Shown here: piece by piece, positions 54,743 to 64,000 of the stretch
How positions within the stretch are numbered: the first letter of the stretch is position 1
Layout of the letters: every line of letters starts with the position of its first letter
Assembly (NCBI RefSeq): GCF_963576675.1
Contig: NC_088919.1
Coordinates: 61,214,578 to 61,278,577 of the forward strand
Origin: Euphorbia lathyris
Taxonomy: Eukaryota; Streptophyta; Magnoliopsida; Malpighiales; Euphorbiaceae
Reading direction: 5' to 3'
DNA length: 64,000 nt
Made by a program: the position numbers and the translations under genes
Notes under the pieces: generated by a model
Seen by the model: only the letters and a program-made list of their open reading frames with translations
The model's database searches: none
Told to the model about the DNA's origin: nothing

Positions 54743-57017
54743 ATGTTTAGAAGTTCATCCTCGTCTTCTGGGTCGACTTCTGAACTTTTTAACTCGTCAT
54801 CTCCTCCTAAGATTGAAGTAGATTTTAGTTGGACCACTTCATCGTCGGAGGACTCCCAATCTTCTGTAGGTGCGATTAATTCCGGTTTAGCTGAGTTCAA
54901 TAACTCGGCGCGTAACCATTACCAGACTCGTTCAACTAGAAATCCCTCTTTCTTTTTTCCTGTTTCCGGTGCCGTTCCGGCCGGTGCTCGTAACCGGTTT
55001 CTGGGTTCCATGGCCACTTCTTCCCTCCCTGCTAAGAAAAAGAATCCTCGAGCGGAGTCCACTCCATCCCGTATAAATGCCGCGGATTTGGCGAATCTGG
55101 CGGATCGCTTTCCGTGGATCAAAAATTACGAAACCCAACTTGCTGCTTCTCATCAACGCCCCTCCAGTCCGCCTAACGGCTTCTTTACTGTATTCTGTAG
55201 TCATGTAGAGAGAGGGTTTCGCCTTCCTCTTCCCAAGATGATGGCGGATATCCTCTCATACTTTGACATTGCCGTTAGTCAGCTACATCCTAATGGCTGG
55301 CTCGACATGGCCCTAGACTGCTATCTCGCTTCAAATTTAGGCGTTGTTTATACGGGCCGTATTTTTAGGGCCTTTCATAAACCTTCCAAGAGGAAGTCAG
55401 AATCCTATCTTACATTTGCCAAATTTGGTGTCTATTCGCCCTTTTTTATACAAAATGTCCAACGTTCATAGCTGGGATGAGAGTTTCTTCTATGTGAAGA
55501 TAAAGGTGGATGAACCGTTAGGTTTCCCTTCAGTTTGGAATTCTCGTCCGCTACATATGGCGGGTGACATGCGGATCTTAACAAGCAGTGATGAAGAGGT
55601 GGCGGATCTCATGAAGCAGATCAAGGCGGATGCATGGACTTATGCAGATGCCTTAGCCTTCATGATGAGTGACATTCCATTGATTCACCGAGAAGGGGAT
55701 CAATTTATTTATTCAAAAATTACTCAGTTTGATCAAGGTACCTTTCCGTTACTTCAAAAGTCTTGATTATCTTGATGTCTTCTTTGGCAGGGGTGTATCT
55801 AAGGCTAATCACGCTCTTGCAGAGACGCGCAGGAAGCTTTTGGAAGATGAAGCGCGTAAGAAAAGTCAAGCGGCTAATCCTCAAGCCGATACGGGCAAAC
55901 GTCCTGCAGAGATAGCTGTTGATCCGCCACTGAAGAAGAGGCGACCCAACACTATGGGTAGTACCAAGATTATGGCGGACGCGATACGATCCGCCAAACC
56001 TGCTGAGAAGATTGTTCAGGTAATCCATCTTTTGATTTCCTCTATTGCTCATCCGATTCTAAAGTGATGTATGGCTCTTCTCTGTTTGTGCAGATGGCGA
56101 AGCCCGATATTGGAGGATACTGGTCCGCCAAATTGGGGGCCCAAGGTTCTTTTGTGAATGAATCCCTTCTGAATGATCTGGATGAGGCCTTGGGTCAGGT
56201 GGGAGAGGTACAAAGGAACTATAACCAAATCCCCGGGCCAACTCATGTCCAGAAGGGGAAATCGGAGCTTCTTTCGGTAAGTTCAAAAAGAATGTAGATA
56301 ATGATAATTCTTTCACCTCTTTTTCGCCCTTGGACTAAATCATTTTGTCTTTTATAGCTGTATGCCCGTCTGCGTACTTTGGAAAATGGACTCCTTCAGA
56401 ACGTGGCGGACAGGGCAACCATTGAAAGGTTAGAAAAAGAGATAGCGAATGCCAATTCCACCATTGCCTCTGCAAACGCGGATCTTGCTTCCGCCACAGC
56501 GGCTTTAGTTCTTCGGGATGAAGAGATTAAAAGTTTAAAGGCAACGATGGCTTCTGATGCCAAAAGCCATGAGGATGCTCTCGGAGAAGCTGAATACACG
56601 GCGGGTGTACAGGCGTTTTACTATGGCGAGATGCTTATGGCGTACTTCTCCCTGGCCCATCCCGAAGTTGACTTCACAGATCCTCTGCTCGCCGTCCCCG
56701 AACCAGAAGACGTGGCGAGGTTCAACAAAATGCCAGATGTCAGGGAATACCTTCGCAATTATGTACGGAAATGGATGAAAGGACCCCCGCAGGAGACCAA
56801 ACCTTCTCCCACAGTTGTGGCGGACAATTCTGAAGAGATGCCGCCCAAGGTAGGTACAGAGCCCATTCTTGATTCTGTCCTTCCACCGGGTCCTACTTCT
56901 TCGAAGGATATGGAGGTATCTCCTGGTGGCGGATCTGTGACTGTGGAGAAGAAGGATCCTCAAGCAAGCATCATAGGCGAAGGAAGCAAAAAAGAGGATG
57001 CCCCTATTATTATTTAG
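54743..57017 (+). pseudogene. Antisense spliced gene of the young Ty3 element
   Basis: Exon-like blocks are 54743-55737, 55791-56019, 56094-56276 and 56358-57017, with GT-AG borders (CAAG|GTACC, GGCAG|GGG, TTCAG|GTAATC, TGCAG|ATG, TCG|GTAAG, TATAG|CTG). A further GTAAGTG donor at about 54717 suggests a 5' UTR intron, also present in the 10-kb element. The N-terminal half has serine-rich residues, then FPWIKNYETQLAASHQRP and DILSYFDIAVSQLHPNGW; the third quarter is lysine-rich (PPLKKRRP); the last exon is a long coiled coil (RLEKEIANANSTIASANADL). An extra T in a T-run near 55452 shifts the frame in exon 1, and the phase across the first intron does not close, so I call it a pseudogene or an incompletely resolved model. 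It resembles putative gypsy-type transposon (Transposase_28-like) proteins. Confidence 0.75.
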
Positions 57018-57636
57018 TTTTTGTTTAAAGATCTTTTTGTAAAAAATCTTCTAAGTACAATCTGGTTAATCCTTTACGCTGTTATCTATTTATTTTACTC
57101 TTACATTTACGTAAAGAAGTACTTTGAACATACTCATGTTTAGGATTTATGTTTGGAGTAGGTGGCCAGCCATACTCCATGGTATGAACCTTTGTGAAGG
57201 TTTGAAGCTGTTTTATTCCTTCTTGGAGGAAGTAAAGCTACCCAGGGGTTCAATTTGCTACCTATCTTTGAGGTGAAATGATCCGCCCGCAGGACTTGTG
57301 AATCCCTCTCTGGGAGGGATAAGAGAGTGTAAAGACCTTGCGTCCAAGGATCGTTTTAACTCAATCAGTGATCAGGATCCGCCAAGTGGCGGATCTACAT
57401 TGAATGTGGAGAGCGTTGGATGCCCCCCTTCTTTTTAAGACTGGAATATTGATATTGCAGCAGTAAACTATAAAAAAACATAGATGATAAAACCAACAAT
57501 GTTTATTAATGGGAGAAACACCTTATTACAACAAATAGGTCTTTATAAATGAGCCTCGTTAAAACCTTTAACAAGAAAAACCACATGGGAAAAAGCTTGT
57601 TAAAGGAAAAAGAGTGCTCAAGACCATGAACATACT
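57018..57636. other. Spacer between convergent transcripts in the young Ty3 element
   Basis: It holds no protein-like frame. CGGATC and GGCGGATC motifs and a 'CTACCTATCTTTGAGGTGA' segment match, in reverse sense, the spacer of the 10-kb element. Confidence 0.5.
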
Positions 57637-58212
57637 TCATTTTTTAACAAAGTATTTGCGGAGGTTTTGGAGATTCCACGTGCGTGGCAGTGTATTGCCC
57701 TCCATATCTTGTATTTTGAATATGGCCGGTCCAACCTTGTCTACTATCTGGTATGGACCCGTCCAGTTGAGCCCCAACTTGCCCTTGCCTTCTCGAGATT
57801 GGACTTTGTCAGTTTTGCGAAGCACAAGATCTCCTATCTTTAGATCTACAAGCTTGGCATTTTTATCATGGTAAGCTGCGATCCGCTGTTTGTATGCTGC
57901 CATGCGTACATAGGATTGGTTCCTGCGATCCTCAACCTGATCCAAACGCTCCCTTAGTCGTTTGTTGTTGTCCTCTTCACAATAAAAGGCTACCCGATCA
58001 CTGGGGACTTGTATCTCAACGGGGATTTGGTGATAGCTTGACTTCACGTCAGTAAAGGAGTACATTGCGTGACCGGCAGTTCCATCTACAAGCATGTCTA
58101 TGCATGGCAAAGGATAATTATCCTTGGGGCAAGCTTTATTGAGATCTGTAAAGTCAATGCACATGCGGTAAGATCCGCCAGCTTTCTTGACTAGCACGAC
58201 GTTCGCCAACCA
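57637..58212 (-). pseudogene. Reverse transcriptase N-terminus fused to integrase C-terminus
   Basis: The frame starts with reverse transcriptase (ANVVLVKKAGGSYRMCIDF, NKACPKDNYPLPC) and reaches TDVKSSYHQI near 58030, then continues without a break as the integrase tail (PVEIQVPSDRVAFYCEED, VLRKTDKVQ, LNWTGPYQIVD, LQNLRKYFVKK). Compared with the 10-kb element about 2.3 kb is missing: the catalytic YVDD, both RNase H domains, and the integrase zinc finger and core. The join is in frame. A TAG at 58213-58215 separates it from protease. Confidence 0.92.
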
Positions 58213-59310
58213 CTATGTGTAGAGTACCTCCTCAATGGCATCCACCTTCTGGAGCTTGGCGATCTCTTCCTCTATCACCTTTTGCCTTTCCGGACCATGG
58301 TTTCTCCGCTTCTGAGCCACAGGAACTGCATCTTTATCGATGTTGAGCTTATGGGTGATCACATCTGGGCTAATTCCTGGGAGAACTTCGTCCTTCCATG
58401 CAAAGACATCTTCAGCTTCACAAAGTACTTTGGTGATTGCATCTCTGATCTTGCCCCGTAGCCCCTTAGCTATTCGTACCTGCTTCTCCTCTGCCATAAA
58501 GTACATTTCGGTTTCGCCTAAGGCCATTGTGACACGCTCCTCTTCATCTTCTTCCTTAGATTGAGGGCGAATCATTAAGGATGCCGAATATGTTTCTTGG
58601 GCCACCTTTTGACAACCTTTGACCATCACACCTCCCTTGACCGTGGGAATGTAAAGTGTCAAATGGCGAATAGAGATAAGAGCTGCAACTTCGGAGATAA
58701 AAGGTCGTCCGAGGATAATGTTATAAGCTAATTGTCCATCCAAGATCGAGAACTCCAAATCTCCTCTCCAAACTTGATCATTATCAACAAGCTCACAATC
58801 CAAAGTAACTTGGCCTTTCGTCTGAATGGTATGACCTGTCACTCCCAAAATGTCAACCACCGTCGGCTCCACCTGGACAGGATCAATCCGGAGTCTGGCG
58901 AATGCTCCTCGGGTAATGACATTACATGAACTTCCCGTATCAATCATTACCCTCTTCATTTCCCAACCTTCAACCATCATGGTGACGACCAGTGCATCCG
59001 CATGGGGTGGAATCTCAGGACCTGCGTCTGAGAAAGGGCGATTTAATGATGTCCTATCAAGGGCGGTCGTCTTCGCCTTTTTCGATGCTGGCTGATAACC
59101 AGGTCCTCCTGCTATGACATTGATGGTACCCTTTCCTTTCTTCTTTGGGTCCTCCTTGGATCTATCCTCTTCTTTTCCTTCAGCTTGGATGAACCGATCC
59201 AATTTACCTCTTTCAATGAGTCGTTCAATTTCTCGAGCTAACTCCCAGCAAGCATCCGTATCATGGCCATTTTTCCTGTGATACTTACAATAATTTTTAG
59301 GATTTTTACC
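58213..59310 (-). pseudogene. Zinc knuckle and aspartic protease of the young Ty3 element
   Basis: The knuckle CKYHRKNGHDTDAC (about 59250-59292) is followed by a linker, the active site IDTGSSCN and the second block NIILGRPFI. Both catalytic motifs are normal, unlike in the 10-kb copy. It runs into the start of reverse transcriptase (GPERQKVIEEEIAKL) and ends at TAG 58213-58215. The knuckle is in a different frame from upstream gag, a feature shared with the 10-kb element. Confidence 0.85.
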
Positions 59311-61040
59311 TTTATTGGTGTACTCCCCCCTTTTGGCTCGGGGTATGAAATGCTCCGCTTGTGCTGGCTGTTCTCAATCCACATAAGAACTTCACTTTTA
59401 GAGGCATTGAGAGGTGTGAAGGAGGTGACAAACGTTGATTTATTCCGAGAATCCCTTCGTTTGTTCCGAGAAGAAGAATCCTGACGTTTGTCCTTGTCCC
59501 GATCCCGAGGACGAGATTCGCCTCTGTCCTTTTTTGGTGATGATGGTGAACCTCGGCGAATGTCATCCACTTTTATAAAGTCTTTACAACGCTCCATTAA
59601 CTCTGCCATGCTGGTGGGCTTTTTACGAATGAGATCCTCTTGCAAACTTTTACAAGTAGTGTTTCTCACAAAACAATCCACAGCTACGGAGATATCTACA
59701 TCAACGATTTGTATACACAATTGGTTGAAAGTGTCCACATAGTCTCGGAGGGGTTCATTCGCCTTCTACTTTAATTCAAAAAGCTTTCCAGATTTCACCA
59801 CTGCAGGAATACAACCAGCAAATTTAGCACAAAATTCCCTGCTTAATTGATCAAAGCTGTTTATTGATCCTGGAGGTAGAGATTGAAACCACAAATAAGC
59901 TGGACCTCCCAGTGTGGTGACAAACATTTTGCAAAGCACGGGTTCGGTGGCTCGATTGAGCCTGGCCAAGATTCGATACTTTCGAACATGAGCTTCCGGA
60001 TTATCTTTGCCTGTGTATATTGCGAGATTAGGAATCTTGAAAGCTCTGTCGGTTTCCTCTGCCTCGATCCAGGCTGCAAAAGGTGAATCCCTATTGGCGA
60101 ATGGATTGTGCCTAGCATTTTCTTCGTTCATTTGGAGTACTAGGGCCCTCACTCTATCATCAAAATTCTCCGGATCCGCCCTGGGGCGACCCCTTCGTGG
60201 CGATCTACTTGGAGAAGAAGAAGAAGAACTTGAATCAAACGATGGATCTGATGGCGAATGTCTTCCTGCATTACCACGTCCGCTCCCTCCTCTTCCTCCA
60301 CCATCTCCTCCACCACTTCCTCTGCCTGGGGGAGTTGGACCATTTCCTCCTTGCTGGCCTCCAGAAGAGGTGCGTCCAACAGTTCCTGAAGATGGATGTG
60401 GCGGTGGTCCACCTATATGAGATGTTTTTTCTGGCCTTTTACTTCTTCTACGACCAGTAGATGGAGGTGATCTGCCACGGCGTGGGGATCCTGCTTGCTT
60501 ATTTTTATCCTTTTTATGCTTTTTACGAATGGGCTCCTTAAATCCGCCAAGAGACGAATTTTTCCGCGGGCGCCTAGGTACATTTGATCCATCAAGATTA
60601 AACCTTGGAATCTCCGATCCGCCAGGAGGGACCGTATCATTCCTTCGACTTCCCTCGCCAGGAAATAACTCCCTGATAACCGGTCGTCCGCCACCCGATG
60701 TCGTAGTAGTTATCATGGAATCAATGTTGTGAGCTTGAAGGAATGAAGAGCTATGGGCACCTGGTCCCAGACCAAAGTTTAATGGAGGTAAAGATGAGAC
60801 AGCTGACGTAGATACCGTACTCCAACGAGGAGGAAGACTCATGAACGCCCGAAGGCGGTTCCCAATTTCAAGCCCATATCGTGCCTCGATATCCCGAGCA
60901 CACATATCGATGAAAGAAGCAGTGGGCATGTTTCCATCGATATTTGTTACAGGAGCAGTTGTGTTAGTGCGATCAACACTAGATGGTGTAATTATCGGTG
61001 ATTCAATCCCAGAGGAGGGATTTTGTCCTCCATCGGTCAT
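59238..61040 (-). pseudogene. Gag of the young Ty3 element, one stop codon
   Basis: Starting at 61040, 424 residues are open: a long variable, serine- and arginine-rich N-terminus (SPSRSPRRGRPRADPENFDD), then capsid (NPFANRDSPFAAWIEAEETD, INSFDQLSREFCAKFAG). A TAG at 59766-59768 interrupts; the frame goes on (NEPLRDYVDTFNQLCIQIVD, NTTCKSLQEDLIRKKP) to 59238. Apart from that one stop and the frame change before the knuckle, gag is well preserved, which fits a recently moving element. Confidence 0.88.
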
Positions 61041-61083
61041 GATGTTTCAGTGTGAACGAAAAACCCTTTATTTGATCAAGGAT

Positions 61084-61101
61084 TCCACGTTCACCGCACC
61101 A
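61084..61101 (-). promoter_or_regulatory. Primer-binding site resembling tRNA-Phe 3' end
   Basis: On the minus strand TGGTGCGGTGAACGTGGA, two bases from the LTR. By recollection it mismatches the plant tRNA-Phe 3' end at only one position, the best of the three copies. Confidence 0.82.
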
Positions 61102-61103
61102 AT

Positions 61104-61584
61104 TGATAACAAGGGAGAAACTTCTGATCGGAGCTCGTCCCTGTGGGGGGCGTCGTTGGGTTCGACGGGGGAAACTCCGATGCCAAAGTCAGTAGAGAAT
61201 ATGAAGAATAAACTATATTGACAAAGCTTAGAGAATATAGAAAAGTCTGAGTACCTTGATAGCCTAGAATGGTAGGCTATATATAGTTGAGAAGTTCGTA
61301 ACCTCTAGGTAACTAGAAAGTCCCCATTAATGCTCATTTAATGGCGGTTACAAGTTACTCTTAACCTGGCGGGTAAGACAGTTAATGATCCATTTAATGA
61401 TCTTTTATGGCCGAGTCGGCGGCCAGCCGTTACCAAGGTGAATGGAGAGATTCGCCTTAGAGATCCGCCAGCGGATCTCCTAGAGCTAGTCCAGGGAGAT
61501 CCGCCAGCTGACTTCCTTTGCTACGTGGCATACTTAAAGGCAGATATCTCTTTTGGTCCTCATGATAATATCTCGATGTTATCA
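61104..61584 (-). repeat. 5' LTR of the young Ty3 element
   Basis: Same ends and length as the other LTR, with a single base difference. On the minus strand it carries a TATA-like CTATATATAGCC (about 61277-61288) suitable for starting the genomic RNA. Confidence 0.95.
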
Positions 61585-61589
61585 CTACT

Positions 61590-62139
61590 CAAAGTAGATC
61601 TTCAAAAGACAACAATTTGAAACTTCAGATGATGAAATTTGGACACAAAATGAGAAAAGAAGAGTGGAAAAAGCAGATGAAAGGGGAAGTTTACTATAAA
61701 AATCTCTTAAACTTTAAACAATTCATTTTCCACCACCTGATCTTATATATATTTTTAAAAGATCTGATCATATACTTAACAATATTTTTTTTTTAAGAAA
61801 CTACACCAAAATTTATACTAAATTTTACTGTACATTTTTTAAAGGAAGAATTTTGTTCACATTCGGTTGAACTCTTTATATTTTCTAAAAAAAAAAAAAA
61901 ACTACATCAATTAATCATGAAAATCAATTAATTTGACTGAAAATTAAAAAATGAATCAAAATGAATGAAAGATAGAAAATGAAGAAGCAAATAGAAAATA
62001 CATATAAATACATACACAGTAATGCTTATTCACCGTAACGAATTAATTGATTGAATAAATAATATACTAGATTTCTCAAAAAAGAAGATTTAATTATATC
62101 TTTATTTGTTTCTTTTAACTAGTATGAGAAGAATTAAAT
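61590..62139. other. AT-rich intergenic DNA, no gene recognised
   Basis: No protein-like frame and no paired repeat ends seen. A T/A-rich strip with A-runs near 61888. Confidence 0.45.
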
Positions 62140-64000
62140 GAGTTTCATGGTGTACAGATTAGCAGAGGAGCCCCTACAGTATCACATCTGCTCTTTGCGG
62201 ATGATAGCTATTTCTTCATTCAGGCATCAATGGAGGAGTGCGAAGCAGTTCGTGACATTTTCCAGCAGTATGAACAAGCGTCGGGCCAAAAAATCAATGT
62301 CAACAAGTCAAAGATCTCGTTCAGTGCAAAGGTTCCACATAAGAGGAAAATCGCATTAGCTACATTCCTGCAGATAGAAATCGCAAACAACCATGACAAT
62401 TATCTCGGATTACTGTCTGTAGTAGGACGAAATCGATCAGCCACATTCGGTTATATAATCGGCCGGGTACAGAAAAAAATTCGTAGCTGGCAAAGCAGAC
62501 CCCTCTCTCAAAGCGGAAAGGAAGTATTAATCAAAGCGGTTGCTCAGACACTCCCGTCTTACATTTTTCAGGTTTTTCTCCTCACTAAGACTATCTGTAG
62601 GAAGCTTGAAACTATCCTAAATGCTTACTGGTGGGGCAGAGGAATAAAATGGAAGGCTTGGCAAGATTTATGTTTGAGACGGAGTTAGGGCGGATTAAAT
62701 TTCAGACGACTTCATGAAGCCAATTTAGCTTTCTTGGAAAACATGCATGGAATTTGTTGGTTAACCCTCAATCATTAGTGAGTCGCTTATTCAAAGCACG
62801 ATACTTTCCTCAGTCTGATTTCAGGGAAGCATTGATTGGCACCAATCCGAGTGCTATCTGGTCCAGTATATTTCAGTCTCAGATACTGATGAAAAACGAA
62901 GTGGGGATGCGGATTGGGAATGGGCAAACACCCAGAATCTGGATGGATAAGTGGACTAGTTCGTCATCAAGGGTACCAGCAACCCCCTTGACACCTTTTG
63001 ATATCAACTGGACAGTGGACAGACTTATCAGGGATGGTAGATGGAACGAAGAGTTACTCTCTAAGCTTTTCTCACCAGAAGACAGGCAATCTATACTTCA
63101 GATTCCTATTTTTTTTTGTGGTAGAAGTGACCGTTTATGTTGGCATAGGGACAACAAAGGAGTTTATAGTGTCAAAATAGCTTACTATACATTGATGGAA
63201 TCTTATCATAATCCTCCGGAATCAGTGTGTAACGCTCCTTGGAGCAAGCTATGGCAGATGAATTGTCCCCTGAAGGTTAAAAATTTTCTATGGCGTGCGG
63301 CATGGAACATTATCCCAACTAAGGTAACTCTCTACAACCGTCATATCGATATTGATGTCCGGTGTCCGTTTTTTCACTCTCAGGATGAATCTCTGATACA
63401 TGTATTATTTCAATATCCGTCAATATCGCGAGCTTGGGACTCGCCGACAACAGCTGCCTTCAGGAACAGTTTACAGAGTCTCAATTCAGATTGGTGGTTC
63501 TCAATTTTGCAGAATGTTAGTTCAGAAATAGCAGGTCAGTGGGCTACCTTCTTATGGTACGTCTGGTTCTGTCGTAACCAGTGGCTGTGGAATAAAAAGT
63601 TTATTGACCCTTCACATATGGCAGAACGGGCTGCTGAATTTTTACAAAGCTGGAGGTCAGCGATGTCGACAGACCAGCATCAGCGCGTAATAGTAGGCCA
63701 GAACCATCAGGATCGGTGGAAACGCCCCTCGTCAGGCCTAAAGGTTAGTTTTGATGCGCCGGTCCTGCGAGATTATGAATATATAGGGGTCAGAGCAGTA
63801 ATTCGAGATAGAGAGGGGGAGTTTGTAGCAGCGAGATACAAACAAGTGCAGGGACAGTTCTCACCGTCGGTAGCAGAGGCTATATCGTGTCGGGAGGCAC
63901 TCAGTTGGATCAAGGAAAGGGAGGAAGTGGAAGTCTGTGTAGAAGGGGATGCTCAAGTCATTATCCAAGCGTTACATTAGGAATCTGAGGATGATTGTTC
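62140..64000 (+). mobile_element. 5'-truncated L1-type LINE, cut by the window end
   Basis: Sequence with strong similarity to plant L1 ORF2 starts abruptly near 62140, in the middle of reverse transcriptase, and continues through the zinc-binding and RNase H domains to the window edge. The start after AT-rich DNA suggests 5' truncation at insertion. The 3' UTR and poly(A) are outside the window. Confidence 0.85.
62146..64000 (+). pseudogene. LINE ORF2: reverse transcriptase end, zinc-binding and RNase H domains
   Basis: From about 62146 the frame reads TVSHLLFADDSYFF, with the catalytic F-A-D-D motif, then SGQKINVNKSKISFS and YLGLLSVVGRNR. A TAG at 62686-62688 and a one-base loss near 62735 break it; the frame from 62754 has LFKARYFPQSDF, GMRIGNGQTPRIWMDKW, the zinc-binding block (KVKNFLWRAAWNIIPTK) and RNase H (helix VAEAISCREALSWIK, VEGDAQVIIQALH). 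A TAG at 63978-63980 interrupts the end. The missing 5' half contains the endonuclease. Confidence 0.87.

Larger units (their letters stand above)
53974..61584 (-). mobile_element. Complete but internally deleted Ty3/gypsy element, very young
   Basis: Two 481-bp LTRs (53974-54454 and 61104-61584) differ at a single base (54337 A against 61467 G by alignment), and an exact duplication CTACT flanks them (53969-53973 and 61585-61589). On the minus strand it carries gag, protease and a short reverse transcriptase-integrase fusion; on the plus strand the antisense gene. It has no reverse transcriptase catalytic core, RNase H or integrase core, so it is non-autonomous. It belongs to the same group as the 10-kb element, sharing polypurine tract and LTR end motifs. 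Confidence 0.95.

Noticed and set aside
60007..60460. Plus-strand ORFs rich in proline and leucine over the gag of the young Ty3 element
   Set aside because: They are shadows of the serine/arginine/glycine-rich gag segment read on the other strand.

Overview
The window is nuclear DNA of a flowering plant, most likely a eudicot. The evidence is GT-AG introns in every reconstructed gene, AT-rich intergenic DNA, and plant-type Ty3/gypsy (Tat-like), Ty1/copia, L1 and RTE LINE, tRNA-SINE, Helitron, Mutator-like, hAT, Tourist and pogo-like repeats. I see no bacterial or organellar features. Only one clear host gene is present; almost everything else is transposable elements (TEs), many nested in one another.

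Layout. 1-6,045: decayed Ty3/gypsy element on the minus strand, with a 123-bp tandem repeat at its 3' side. 6,519-7,752: truncated L1 LINE interrupted by an RTE LINE. 8,004-19,660: an intact 11-exon host gene on the minus strand encoding a 336-residue DUF914/SLC35F-type transporter. Its introns hold at least eight TEs, including a ~3.7-kb Mutator-like element that carries its own intact six-exon plant-mobile-domain gene in opposite orientation. 19,900-24,116: a SINE, a solo LTR, a hAT element and a degenerate retroelement ORF. 24,117-27,907 and 36,014-39,540: two Helitrons in opposite orientation, each internally expanded into tandem arrays of its own 5' end. The first is split by a long-TIR Mutator-like element; the second by a LINE and a pogo-like MITE. 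Between them lie two more L1 fragments and a full-length Ty1/copia element (29,905-34,767).

39,672-51,650: a long-TIR DNA element into which a complete 10-kb Ty3/gypsy element (39,886-49,905, TSD ACGTA) and a hAT element inserted. 53,222-53,355: a tRNA-derived SINE with a perfect 19-bp TSD. 53,974-61,584: a second complete Ty3/gypsy element on the minus strand (TSD CTACT) with nearly identical LTRs but an in-frame deletion removing most of reverse transcriptase, RNase H and integrase. 62,140-64,000: a truncated L1 LINE running off the window.

How the parts relate. The three Ty3 elements form a family group. All have a primer-binding site resembling the 3' end of tRNA-Phe. The two complete ones share LTR end motifs, the same polypurine tract, and a spliced gene read antisense to gag-pol between integrase and the 3' LTR. 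The young deletion derivative keeps gag, protease and the antisense gene but has no reverse transcriptase core or integrase catalytic core, so it probably moved using proteins from another copy. LTR divergence puts the 54-61 kb element as youngest (1 difference in 481), then copia (about 4 in 220), then the 40-50 kb element (about 17 in 512).
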